DNA of 34,853 nt from Pseudoflavonifractor sp. GTDB lineage: Bacteria; Bacteroidota; Bacteroidia; Bacteroidales; Muribaculaceae. The stretch spans positions 887,186-922,038 of the forward strand of contig JAMPAQ010000001.1 of the NCBI GenBank assembly GCA_023667145.1, in the 5' to 3' direction. Shown piece after piece: positions 5,434 to 13,900 of this stretch (position 1 is the stretch's first letter; every line of letters begins with the position of its first letter). The position numbers were made by a program, and so were the translations under genes. Under the pieces are notes generated by a model. That model made no database searches, was not told where the DNA came from, and saw only the letters and a list, made by a program, of their open reading frames with translations.

Positions 5434-5495
5434 CTGAAAAAACCGATGCTTTTGTATAGGTCGACGCCAAAACTTTCAGGTAAGCGCGGCGCTGA

Positions 5496-6281
5496 CTACT
5501 TGCGGCGCAGTGTAAGGATGAGGTTATTGTCCTGGTCGTAGAGGCCAAGCGAACCGTCGGCCAACCGACCGAACGAGGTCACGCGGGGGAGCAGACGGCT
5601 GATAGCCGCCTCGACCTGCATGTCGGGACACGCCATGCGGGTAGAGAGCACATCGCCAAAGGTCAGTCCGTTACCCGCCACAACAAACGAGCCGGCAAGG
5701 CCGTTGCAGTCAGTGGTGCAGCTGAACGAGTTGTCTCCCGTGTCAAACGTCAGGACGTAGGGCGCACCGGGCATCGAGTCGGTCGGCTGGTCGTTGAGCT
5801 TCGACACCGTCCACTCGCCGTGGAGATTGGATGCCAGGATGGCCGGGTCGCGCTTTTTGAGCAGTATGAGCGTCTTGCCCGAGTCGCCGCGCAACTCGAT
5901 GTCGCCGCTCTTGCGGTCGATGGCGTATGACGCAACCTGCTGCAACGCGCTCATGACCGACTGTTCCAGCGACATGTCGGGACACATCATGCGGGTGCTT
6001 CCCATGTTGGTAAACTCAATGACACCGGGAGCAGCCTTGGTGTCAAACGAGCCGGTGAGCATATTGCAGCTCGCGTTGCCATAGAGCTGGCCCGTAGTGG
6101 TGTTGAACCCGAGAAAGGCCGTCTCCCGCCGAGCAGGAGACGTGACGGGCTTGCCGTCGATGGCTGCTATGGCCCACTCGCCGTTGAGGTCGGCGATCGC
6201 CGCCGCACGGCGCGATGACGAGCATGAGGCAACGAGGGCGACGGATGCCGCGATGGCGCAGATGGTGAGAATCTTGTTCAT
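5496..6281 (-). CDS. Lipoprotein with two META domains (HslJ-like)
   Basis: This 261-residue predicted lipoprotein starts MNKILTICAIAASVALVASC, a signal peptide with a lipobox ending at Cys20. The frame extends further upstream but lacks a sensible signal there. Two META domains follow. Each begins L.GEW or LHGEWTV, has a central C-N cluster (ASCNMLTGSF and TTDCNGLAGSF), and then a matching STRM.CPDM motif (STRMMCPDM and STRMACPDM) before a helix. META/HslJ domains occur in envelope stress proteins; a precise function is not known. The domain duplication is clear. The gene diverges from the YciO-like gene at 6420, and the 138-bp gap contains the control region for both. Confidence 0.85.
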   Translation of the reverse strand: MNKILTICAIAASVALVASCSSSRRAAAIADLNGEWAIAAIDGKPVTSPARRETAFLGFNTTTGQLYGNASCNMLTGSFDTKAAPGVIEFTNMGSTRMMCPDMSLEQSVMSALQQVASYAIDRKSGDIELRGDSGKTLILLKKRDPAILASNLHGEWTVSKLNDQPTDSMPGAPYVLTFDTGDNSFSCTTDCNGLAGSFVVAGNGLTFGDVLSTRMACPDMQVEAAISRLLPRVTSFGRLADGSLGLYDQDNNLILTLRRK

Positions 6282-6388
6282 AATGGGGTATGGTAAAAAG
6301 TTAGATGTTACACATTCATTCACTCCACTATAACAAGCGCCACGCCAATTAAGATTATTTGTCACAACAATATTCCGACAAATATTTT

Positions 6389-6396
6389 TATATTTG
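6389..6396 (+). promoter_or_regulatory. -7 box upstream of the YciO/Sua5-like gene
   Basis: TATATTTG matches the TAnnTTTG consensus and lies 24 nt upstream of the ATG at 6420. A TTTG exists at 6358-6361, but the spacing of 27 bp is too long. A near-consensus AATATTTG for the opposite gene overlaps it on the other strand. Confidence 0.45.
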
Positions 6397-6419
6397 CAAT
6401 CAGGTCAATAATCAACATC

Positions 6420-7031
6420 ATGGAAATACTGAGGATATATCCCACGAGCATCAACGGGATGTTTATCGACGAGGCCGCCGACGCGCTACGCGAGGGAAAG
6501 ACAATCATCTACCCTACCGACACGCTCTATGCCATCGGATGTGACGCGCTCAACAACAGCGCCATCGAGCGCCTGTGCAAGATAAAGGGCATCAACCCGG
6601 CCAAGACCAACCTATCGATCGTCTGCCGCGACATAGCCCAGGCGTCAGAGTATGCCCGCATCGACAACCGCGCCTTCAAGATACTGCGCGACAACCTCCC
6701 CGGCCCGTTCACTTTCCTACTCCCCGCCGCGACGACACTGCCCAAGGTGTTCAAGGGGCGCAAGATTGTAGGGATAAGAATACCGGCCAATCCCATAGCG
6801 ACAGCACTCGTCGACGCCCTCGGCAACCCGATACTGACCACGTCGATACAGTGGTCGCCCGACCTCCCAGAGGAGGCCGTCAACCCGGTAGCGATCGCCG
6901 CCCGCTATGAGGGGACGGTGGCACTCGTGATAGACGGCGGGGAGGGACAAGCCGAGCCATCCACGATAGTCGACCTGACCGACAGCGCGTCGCCCGAGAT
7001 AATCAGGCAAGGACTCGGCAACCTTGACTGA
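6420..7031 (+). CDS. YciO/YrdC/Sua5 family, probable L-threonylcarbamoyladenylate synthase
   Basis: The 203-residue protein has the YrdC fold signature: TIIYPTDTLYAIGCDA (28-43), the ERLCKIKGI helix with the Lys-rich nucleotide-binding segment, LPGPFTFLLPA, KIVGIRIPANPIA and a final PSTIVDLT. This family makes threonylcarbamoyl-AMP from threonine, bicarbonate and ATP for the t6A modification of tRNA. The length and the MEILRIYP opening resemble E. coli YciO more than TsaC, and YciO's exact activity is less certain. The ATG at 6420 follows a Bacteroidetes -7 box. It appears monocistronic. Confidence 0.85.
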   Translation: MEILRIYPTSINGMFIDEAADALREGKTIIYPTDTLYAIGCDALNNSAIERLCKIKGINPAKTNLSIVCRDIAQASEYARIDNRAFKILRDNLPGPFTFLLPAATTLPKVFKGRKIVGIRIPANPIATALVDALGNPILTTSIQWSPDLPEEAVNPVAIAARYEGTVALVIDGGEGQAEPSTIVDLTDSASPEIIRQGLGNLD

Positions 7032-7122
7032 TGCTCCCGCAAGTCGCGACACTACAGCCGCGCAGGCCACGGCACAGCAGCAGCAGCAGCCGACAGCCCG
7101 ACCGCGACCGACGGAGAGCATC

Positions 7123-7318
7123 CTGTTAAATTGACCATTCAGCGATTCAACGTAGCGATAAAATGTTGAATATCAATGTAGGGATGCACCATGGAGCATC
7201 CGATTTCCGTACAAAATCCCAACATAGACGAGCGGCTGCTTCATGAAGCAGCCCTACAAACATATGATTATCAACCTATTTAATTGGCAGAACAGTTACC
7301 TGTTAAAGTGACATGGCT
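7123..7318 (+). repeat. Palindromic intergenic element, subtype 2 (copy D) with flanks
   Basis: The core 7178-7257 begins GTAGGGATGCACCATGGAGC and ends GGCTGCTTCATGAAGCAGCC plus CTAC, with spacer GATTTCCGTACAAAATCCC and TAGACGAGC. The copy at 32386-32465 has nearly the same spacer, and the AT-rich flanks are related too (TTCAGCGA on the left, TTTAATT on the right). CCTGTTAAATTGACC at 7123 and CCTGTTAAAGTGACA at about 7301 bracket it as an imperfect direct repeat. The rest of 7032-7426 holds five CAG triplets (7075-7089) and the mdh promoter. Confidence 0.7.
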
Positions 7319-7357
7319 AATTTTGGTTAAAGGGACGGAAAACCGGAAATATTTCAC

Positions 7358-7365
7358 TATTTTTG
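7358..7365 (+). promoter_or_regulatory. -7 box of the mdh promoter
   Basis: TATTTTTG matches TAnnTTTG 61 bp before the mdh ATG. No good TTTG lies 19-21 bp upstream; the nearest, TTGG at 7323, is too far. Confidence 0.45.
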
Positions 7366-7426
7366 TAGCTCGAAAAGGCAAGTACCGACAGTACAGGATA
7401 AACCATTAACCAAATAAAGTAGAATT

Positions 7427-8365
7427 ATGTCAAAGGTAACAGTTGTAGGCGCCGGTAACGTAGGCGCAACATGTGCCAACGTATTGGTTACCAATAACGT
7501 GGCTGATGAGGTAGTGCTCATCGACATCAAGGAGGGACTCTCCGAGGGAAAGACAATGGACATCATGCAGACCGCCAACCTCCTCGGCATCAACACCCGC
7601 ATGACCGGCGTGACCAACGATTATGAGAAGACAGCCGACAGCGATGTCGTGGTCATCACATCAGGCATACCCCGCAAGCCGGGCATGACCCGCGAGGAGC
7701 TTATCGGTGTCAACGCAGGTATCGTGAAGCAGGTGACCTCAAGCATCCTCAAGTACTCCCCCAACGCTATCATCATCTGTGTATCCAACCCCATGGACAC
7801 GATGACCTACCTCATCCACAAGACAAGCGGTCTGCCCAAAAACCGCATCATCGGTATGGGTGGCGCTCTCGACAGCTCACGTTTCAAGTATTTCCTCAGC
7901 CAGGCCCTCAACGCCAACCCCAACGAGGTTGACGGCATGGTGATCGGTGGCCACGGCGACACAACCATGATACCCCTCAAGCGCTATGCCGTATATCGCG
8001 GCGTACCCGCTGCCCAGCTCCTCGACGCCGAGACCCTCGACAAGGTAGCAGCCGACACCATGGTAGGTGGCGCTACACTCACCGGCCTCCTCGGCACATC
8101 GGCATGGTATGCCCCCGGTGCAGCCGCAGCAGCTTGCGTGGCAGCAGTCATCCATGACCAGAAGCGCGTCATCCCCTGCTCAGCTCTCGTAGAGGGTGAG
8201 TATGGCGAAAGCGACATCTGCATAGGCGTGCCCTGTCTCCTTGGCCGCAACGGTATCGAGAAGATTGTCGACATCAACCTCAACGACGAGGAGAAGGCTC
8301 TCTTCAAGAAGAGCGCCGAGGCTGTGCGCAAGACCAACGCCGCCCTCGCCGACGCATTGAAGTAA
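7427..8365 (+). CDS. mdh: Malate dehydrogenase
   Basis: This NAD-dependent enzyme interconverts malate and oxaloacetate. The 312-residue protein is of the LDH-like MDH type: GAGNVG dinucleotide loop (8-13), LIDIKEG with the acidic ribose-binding residue at 33, IPRKPGMTR mobile loop with Arg83 and Arg89, CVSNPMD (118-124), the LDSSR segment with Asp149 and Arg152, and catalytic His176 in GGHGDTT. Arg83 in place of Gln supports malate over lactate specificity. Length is typical. In Bacteroidales this enzyme serves the reductive branch from oxaloacetate to succinate. It is probably monocistronic; a thioredoxin lipoprotein follows after 162 bp. Confidence 0.95.
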   Translation: MSKVTVVGAGNVGATCANVLVTNNVADEVVLIDIKEGLSEGKTMDIMQTANLLGINTRMTGVTNDYEKTADSDVVVITSGIPRKPGMTREELIGVNAGIVKQVTSSILKYSPNAIIICVSNPMDTMTYLIHKTSGLPKNRIIGMGGALDSSRFKYFLSQALNANPNEVDGMVIGGHGDTTMIPLKRYAVYRGVPAAQLLDAETLDKVAADTMVGGATLTGLLGTSAWYAPGAAAAACVAAVIHDQKRVIPCSALVEGEYGESDICIGVPCLLGRNGIEKIVDINLNDEEKALFKKSAEAVRKTNAALADALK

Positions 8366-8527
8366 AAGAGGTATAACTTGAACAATATCTGACGGGTATC
8401 GGCCAAGTCACTCAATGACAACGCCAGTACCCGTTGATTATATGCCCGCAAGAGTATCTTCCCTGCCCTGCCGTATCAAACATTTTTAGAGGCCGGGCGT
8501 TGTAATTGTTAAATTATACTCACAAAT

Positions 8528-8980
8528 ATGACAAAGACTAAATTATTGATTGGTGCGGTCATGGTCATCTCCGCATCACTGATGAGCGGGTGTGCCAACA
8601 CGGCCAAGGAGGAGAAAAAAGATGCTATGGAGACGGCCGAGGAGGTCGATACCGCCAGGCATGAGATTATAGAGGTCGACGGAGACAAACCGCTTGAGTT
8701 CGGCGAAAAGCTCGACCGGCCCGTCGTGGTTGACTTCTGGGCTGAATGGTGTGGCCCGTGCCGCCAGTTCAAGCCCATATTCGAGCAGCTGTCCAAGGAG
8801 TATGGCAACCGCGTGACTTTCTACTCGGTGAATGTCGACAAATCGCCCGGCATAGCCGCCACATACGGCATACATTCCATTCCCACCATACTGTTTGTAG
8901 ACAAGAATGGCAATATCGACCGGCAGATTGGTGCTATGAGCTACGATGAGGCCGATGCCGCCATACATGCGCTGCTGTAG
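8528..8980 (+). CDS. Thioredoxin-fold lipoprotein
   Basis: This 150-residue protein has an N-terminal signal peptide with lipobox LMSGC (Cys22), a short charged linker (about 27-55) and a complete thioredoxin domain: VVVDFWAEWCGPCRQFKP with active-site Cys75 and Cys78, VDKSPGIAATYGI and the cis-Pro loop SIPTILF (Pro119). The WCGPC motif is that of classical thioredoxins, but the lipid anchor places it in the periplasm, where a redox role towards envelope proteins is expected. The partner is unknown. The ATG at 8528 is the only start that gives the signal peptide. It converges on the helicase gene at 9039 with no clear terminator between. Confidence 0.9.
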   Translation: MTKTKLLIGAVMVISASLMSGCANTAKEEKKDAMETAEEVDTARHEIIEVDGDKPLEFGEKLDRPVVVDFWAEWCGPCRQFKPIFEQLSKEYGNRVTFYSVNVDKSPGIAATYGIHSIPTILFVDKNGNIDRQIGAMSYDEADAAIHALL

Positions 8981-9038
8981 TGACGTTTAGCCGGCATATG
9001 GGTCTGACCTCACATGTGCAGATTATAACGATAACCGA

Positions 9039-10355
9039 CTATTTCAAGAGGGAGACGCGGACGCGTTTCCCTTTGATTTTCTCCGTCGAGATGCGCGACA
9101 GGATTTCCCCGGCCATCGGGCGAGGCACAGCTGCAATGGCCGAATGGTCCTTGACGGTGATGCGCCCCACATCCTTGGCATCAATACCACCCTTATTGAC
9201 AAGAAAACCGAGGATGTCACCCTTGGACAACTTCTCCTTCTTCCCAGCAGAAAAATAGAGGGTCGCCACAGACGACGCGATCGGGTCGCTACTGTGACCC
9301 GTAGGACTGTAGAAACGGTCAAACCTGATAAATTCAGGTAAAGTATCCCCCTCCGACCTCACCACATACACAGTGCCGGTCTTGTCCACACGTGCCGTGC
9401 GGCCATTGCGGTGGGTCCATGACTCTGGCGACACAGGCATGTGATAGTGTACCACACTTCCAACCGTGTCAATGTCGAGACCACGCGCCCCGAGGTCGGT
9501 CGAAACCAATATAGGAGTCGTGCCGTTGTTGAGCAAGTCAACCGCAAGCTCACGGTCGGCCTGTTCAAGCGCCCCGTGGTAGAGCCCCACCGGCAGTCCC
9601 TCCTTATGCAGCCGGTCATATATCCGCTGGGCGCTCTCGCGATAATTGACAAAGACTATCACGCGCTGATTGTCGAGGGAACGCAGCAGGTCGACCAACG
9701 TATCAATCTTGTCGCGCACGGGACTCTCGACATCGACGACCGTCAGCCGCGAGCTGACAGGAGCTGAACTTCCGAGAAAATCAATCACCGCCGGAATTCC
9801 GACATGCAGCCAATCAGGGAGCGCGTCAAGGCTCGTGGCCGATGTCAGTATGGTGAGGTCACGGTCGGGCATACGTGCGACGATACGCTTCATCTCGTCG
9901 TGAAATCCCAACTCAAGCGCCTTGTCATACTCATCAATAACCAGCAGACGCGACTGTCGCAAATCGAGCTGGCGGCGGTTGATGTGGTCGAGCAGACGTC
10001 CCGGGGTCGCCACTACTATATCTGGGACAGCCGACAGCGACCGCGTCTCGTCAAGCATGGAGTGGCCGCCATAAAAGGCAACACTCTTGTATCCGACCGC
10101 CAGTTGCCTTATCACATCATATATCTGGATAACCAACTCCCGCGAAGGGGCCATTACCACAGCCTGTACCGTGCCCGACGGACTACGCAACGCCCGCAGC
10201 AACGGGATGGCAAACGCGATTGTCTTTCCAGAACCTGTGGGAGAAAGCAACACAATGGAACGTGCCGTCTCACCCGACATGCGCACCTGCATGGGGTTGA
10301 GATCTGATATTCCAAGTTTATTCTTTATATGTGATGTAATCTCGGACAATTTCAT
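9039..10355 (-). CDS. DEAD-box RNA helicase with DbpA-type RNA-binding domain
   Basis: This 438-residue ATP-dependent RNA helicase probably acts in ribosome assembly or RNA remodelling. Motifs in order: Q motif LNPMQ (19-23), Walker A SPTGSGKT (38-45), APSREL (69-74), TPGR (117-120), motif II DEYD (141-144) instead of DEAD, TSAT (171-174), STDLGARGLD and HRNGRTAR. The C-terminal 70 residues (KLSKGDILGFLVNKGGI, DVGRITVKDHSA and a basic end) match the DbpA RNA-binding domain, which in E. coli DbpA recognises 23S rRNA hairpin 92. The Ala-to-Tyr change in motif II is unusual but leaves the catalytic acids intact. It is transcribed alone, convergent with the thioredoxin gene. Confidence 0.9.
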   Translation of the reverse strand: MKLSEITSHIKNKLGISDLNPMQVRMSGETARSIVLLSPTGSGKTIAFAIPLLRALRSPSGTVQAVVMAPSRELVIQIYDVIRQLAVGYKSVAFYGGHSMLDETRSLSAVPDIVVATPGRLLDHINRRQLDLRQSRLLVIDEYDKALELGFHDEMKRIVARMPDRDLTILTSATSLDALPDWLHVGIPAVIDFLGSSAPVSSRLTVVDVESPVRDKIDTLVDLLRSLDNQRVIVFVNYRESAQRIYDRLHKEGLPVGLYHGALEQADRELAVDLLNNGTTPILVSTDLGARGLDIDTVGSVVHYHMPVSPESWTHRNGRTARVDKTGTVYVVRSEGDTLPEFIRFDRFYSPTGHSSDPIASSVATLYFSAGKKEKLSKGDILGFLVNKGGIDAKDVGRITVKDHSAIAAVPRPMAGEILSRISTEKIKGKRVRVSLLK

Positions 10356-10538
10356 ACGCTTTACGGATTATAATATCAATAAACATCTATGCGGAGACAA
10401 AGTTATCGCAAAAAAATCATCCATGCCATTTTACTGCCACAAATCCACATACAAGTCACTGCTTGGCTCTTGTTAGCGGACGATATGGTTAAATAATTCA
10501 AAAATAGGCGATATAAGGCCATTTTTAGCCTAAAAATG

Positions 10539-10570
10539 TTGTCGTATATGAAATAATCTTACTACATTTG
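10539..10570 (+). promoter_or_regulatory. Promoter of a possible small RNA
   Basis: TTG (10539-10541), 21 bp, then TACATTTG (10563-10570) fits the Bacteroidetes consensus. The nearest gene on this strand starts only at 10967, and a terminator-like hairpin comes first. Confidence 0.6.
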
Positions 10571-10576
10571 TGCGTG

Positions 10577-10647
10577 TGTTTTTCATAGTATTAGATTAAG
10601 ATAAAGGTTTAAGAGAATGGGCTGTCGTGAGACAGCCTATTTTGTTT
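10577..10647 (+). ncRNA. Candidate small RNA of about 70 nt
   Basis: Downstream of the promoter at 10539-10570 comes an unstructured AG-rich stretch and then a hairpin, GGCTGTC (10620-10626), loop GTGA, GACAGCC (10631-10637), followed by TATTTTGTTT. Together they define a short transcript with its own promoter and terminator. No conserved family was recognised. The rest of 10356-10966 holds a GCCGG-rich palindromic patch near 10741-10773 and the nifJ promoter. Confidence 0.45.
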
Positions 10648-10824
10648 GCCTCCCGCTGCGATGAGATCGCCCCATATCAGCCCGGATCATGGCCAGTCAA
10701 GGCGTGATAACATCCGCGACAAACCAGAACGGACTGTGGGTTGCCGGAGACCGGCGACTCACCGCCGGCTTCACAATCGTTATTAAACAATCTCTTATTT
10801 TAATGCCCGGTTAGGTCGTATATT

Positions 10825-10856
10825 TTTGGTCAATATACGATTAATTTATAATTTTG
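10825..10856 (+). promoter_or_regulatory. nifJ promoter
   Basis: TTTG (10825-10828), 20 bp, then TAATTTTG (10849-10856) is a perfect consensus pair. Transcription should start near 10862 and leave a leader of about 105 nt. That leader contains a hairpin CGGGTC/GACCCG (10890-10910). Confidence 0.75.
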
Positions 10857-10889
10857 TGGATTGAACGCAACAGTGTTGTCACAGCACAC

Positions 10890-10910
10890 CGGGTCACGTC
10901 ATGCGACCCG
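10890..10910 (+). promoter_or_regulatory. Stem-loop in the nifJ leader
   Basis: CGGGTC (10890-10895) pairs with GACCCG (10905-10910) around a 9-nt loop, with a further CAC/GTG pairing across a one-base bulge. It lies 56 nt upstream of the nifJ ATG and may stabilise or regulate the message; no riboswitch family was recognised. Confidence 0.35.
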
Positions 10911-10966
10911 TGGCGATGGAGAATGGATTGTTTGCTATAAGTTTATTATAAAATAGATTACAAATT

Positions 10967-13900
10967 ATGAGTAAGGAAAAGAAATTCTTGACCTGTGATG
11001 GTAATCAGGCAGCCGCCCACGTGAGCTACATGTTTTCGGAGGTAGCAGCCATCTACCCCATCACACCGTCGTCGACAATGGCTGAATATGTCGATGAATG
11101 GGCGGCGGCAGGACGTAAAAACATCTTCGGAGAGACTGTTCTCGTGCAGGAAATGCAGTCAGAGGGCGGTGCTGCGGGAGCCGTTCACGGTTCACTTCAG
11201 GCCGGTGCGCTGACCACCACCTACACCGCATCGCAGGGACTTCTCCTCATGATTCCCAATATGTATAAGATCGCCGGTGAGCTGCTGCCCTGCGTGTTCC
11301 ACGTGTCGGCCCGTACGCTTGCCTCCCATGCCCTGAGCATCTTTGGCGACCATCAGGATGTCATGTCGGTACGTCAGACCGGTTTTGCCATGCTCGCCGA
11401 GGGCTCGGTGCAGGAGGTCATGGACCTTGCCGGTGTAGCCCACCTGTCAACGATAAAGAGCCGTGTACCCTTTGTCAACTTCTTTGACGGATTCCGCACC
11501 TCTCATGAGATACAGAAGATAGAGATGATTGAGGCCGATGACCTCGCCCCGCTCCTCGACAAGGAGGCACTCGCCGAGTTCCGCGCCCGCGCCCTCAATC
11601 CCGAGAATCCCGTCGCACGCGGTATGGCTGAGAATGGAGACGTGTTCTTCCAGCACCGCGAGTCGTGCAACAGCTACTACAATGCTGTCCCCGCGATTGT
11701 AGAGGAATACATGGACAAAATCTCAGAAATCACAGGCCGCAAGTATGGTCTGTTCAACTACTACGGCGCACCCGATGCCGAGCGCGTCATCATCGCCATG
11801 GGTTCTGTCACCCAGGCGGCCCAGGAGGCCATCGACCACCTCGTGGCCAATGGTGAGAAGGTGGGTCTCGTATCGGTACACCTCTACCGTCCGTTCTCGG
11901 CCAAGCATTTCCTCGCCGCAGTTCCCGCCACAGCCAAGCGCATCGCCGTGCTTGACCGCACCAAAGAACCCGGAGCCAACGGTGAGCCTCTCTGCCTCGA
12001 TGTCAAGGAATGTTTCTACGGCAAAGAGAATGCCCCCCTTATTGTCGGTGGCCGCTACGGTCTCGCATCAAAGGACACCACTCCCGCACAGATTATCTCG
12101 GTATTTGAGAACCTCGCGTTGCCCGAGCCTAAGGATCACTTCACCCTCGGCATAATCGATGACGTGACCTTCACCTCTCTCCCCCCCAAGGAGGAGATCG
12201 CACTTGGCGGCGAGGGCATGTTTGAGGCCAAGTTCTTTGGTCTCGGTGCCGACGGTACCGTGGGAGCCAACAAGAACTCCGTAAAGATCATCGGTGACAA
12301 CACCAACAAATATTGCCAGGCATACTTCGCTTACGACTCCAAGAAGTCAGGCGGTTTCACCTGCTCGCACCTCCGCTTTGGTGATAACCCCATCCGCTCG
12401 ACCTACCTGGTGACCACCCCCAACTTTGTGGCATGTCACGTGCAGGCTTACCTCCACATGTATGACGTGACCCGTGGTCTCCGCGACGGTGGCACATTCC
12501 TCCTCAACACCATTTGGGAGGGCGACGAGCTTGCCAAGAACCTGCCCAACAAGGTGAAGAAATATTTTGCCAAGCATAACATCACCGTCTACTATATCAA
12601 CGCCACCAAGATTGCCCAGGAAATCGGACTCGGCAACCGCACCAACACCATCCTCCAGAGCGCATTCTTCCGCATCACTGGCGTTATTCCCGTAGACCTC
12701 GCCGTGGAGCAGATGAAGAAATTCATCGTCAAGAGCTACGGTAAGAAGGGCCAGGATGTTGTAGACAAGAACTATGCCGCCGTTGACCGTGGCAATGAGT
12801 ACCACAAGCTCCCCGTTGATCCCGCTTGGGCTGACCTCGCTGACGATGCCGCCGTGGCCAACAACGACCCCGCGTTCATCAACAACATAGTACGCCCCAT
12901 CAACGCACAGGATGGCGACCTGCTCAAGGTCTCTGACTTCAAGGGCATCGAGGACGGCACATGGCACCAGAGCACTGCCAAGTATGAGAAGCGTGGTGTT
13001 GCCGCATTTGTCCCCGAGTGGATTCCCGAGAACTGTATCCAGTGTAACAAGTGTGCCTACGTCTGCCCCCACGCCTCGATACGTCCGTTCGTACTTACAG
13101 AGGCAGAGATGACCGGCTCACCTTTCAACGACACCGACACGCTCCCTGCAATCGGCAAGACAATGGCCGGTATGCGCTTCGTGCAGCAGGTCGATGTGCT
13201 CGACTGTCTCGGATGTGGCAACTGTGTCGATGTATGTCCCGGCAAGAAGGGCGTTAAGGCACTCGCCATGAAGCCCCTTGAGACCCAGCTCGACGTACAG
13301 AAGAAGTGGGACTACTGCGTTGACCACGTCACCTCCAAGCAGAACCTTGTCGATGTCAAGGCCAATGTCAAGAACTCACAGTTTGCCACCCCGTTGTTTG
13401 AATTCTCGGGTGCATGTTCGGGTTGCGGCGAGACACCATACGTCAAGCTCATCACCCAGCTCTTCGGCGACCATGAGATGGTAGCCAACGCCACCGGCTG
13501 TAGCTCAATCTACTCAGGTTCCGTACCCTCGACCCCCTACACTGTCAACGAGCGTGGCCAGGGTCCCGCATGGGCCAACTCTCTGTTTGAGGACTTCTGC
13601 GAGTTTGGTCTCGGTATGTTCATTGCCAACGAGAAGATGCGCGAGCGTCTTGTCGAGACAATCACAGTGGCACAGGACTGCCCCAAGTGCAGCGACGACC
13701 TCAAGGCGCTGTTCAAAGAGTGGCTTGAAGTACGCGAGGATGCCGACAAGAGCCGTGAGGTAGCCGACAAGCTCGTGCCGCTGGCCGAGGCTTGCGGTTG
13801 TGACACCTGCAAGAAGATACTTGAGCTGAAGCACTATCTCGTGAAGCGCAGCCAGTGGATCATCGGTGGTGACGGTGCAAGCTACGACATCGGCTTCGGC

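Noticed and set aside
7075..7089. Five CAG triplets as a functional microsatellite
   Set aside because: Too short to set apart from chance in GC-rich intergenic DNA.
8392..8434. Hairpin ACGGGTA/TACCCGT after mdh as a terminator
   Set aside because: Only 7 bp with a 29-nt loop and no T tract; too weak to call.
12347..13072. 241-residue minus-strand frame inside nifJ
   Set aside because: Antisense to the ferredoxin-domain region of nifJ with no recognisable motifs.
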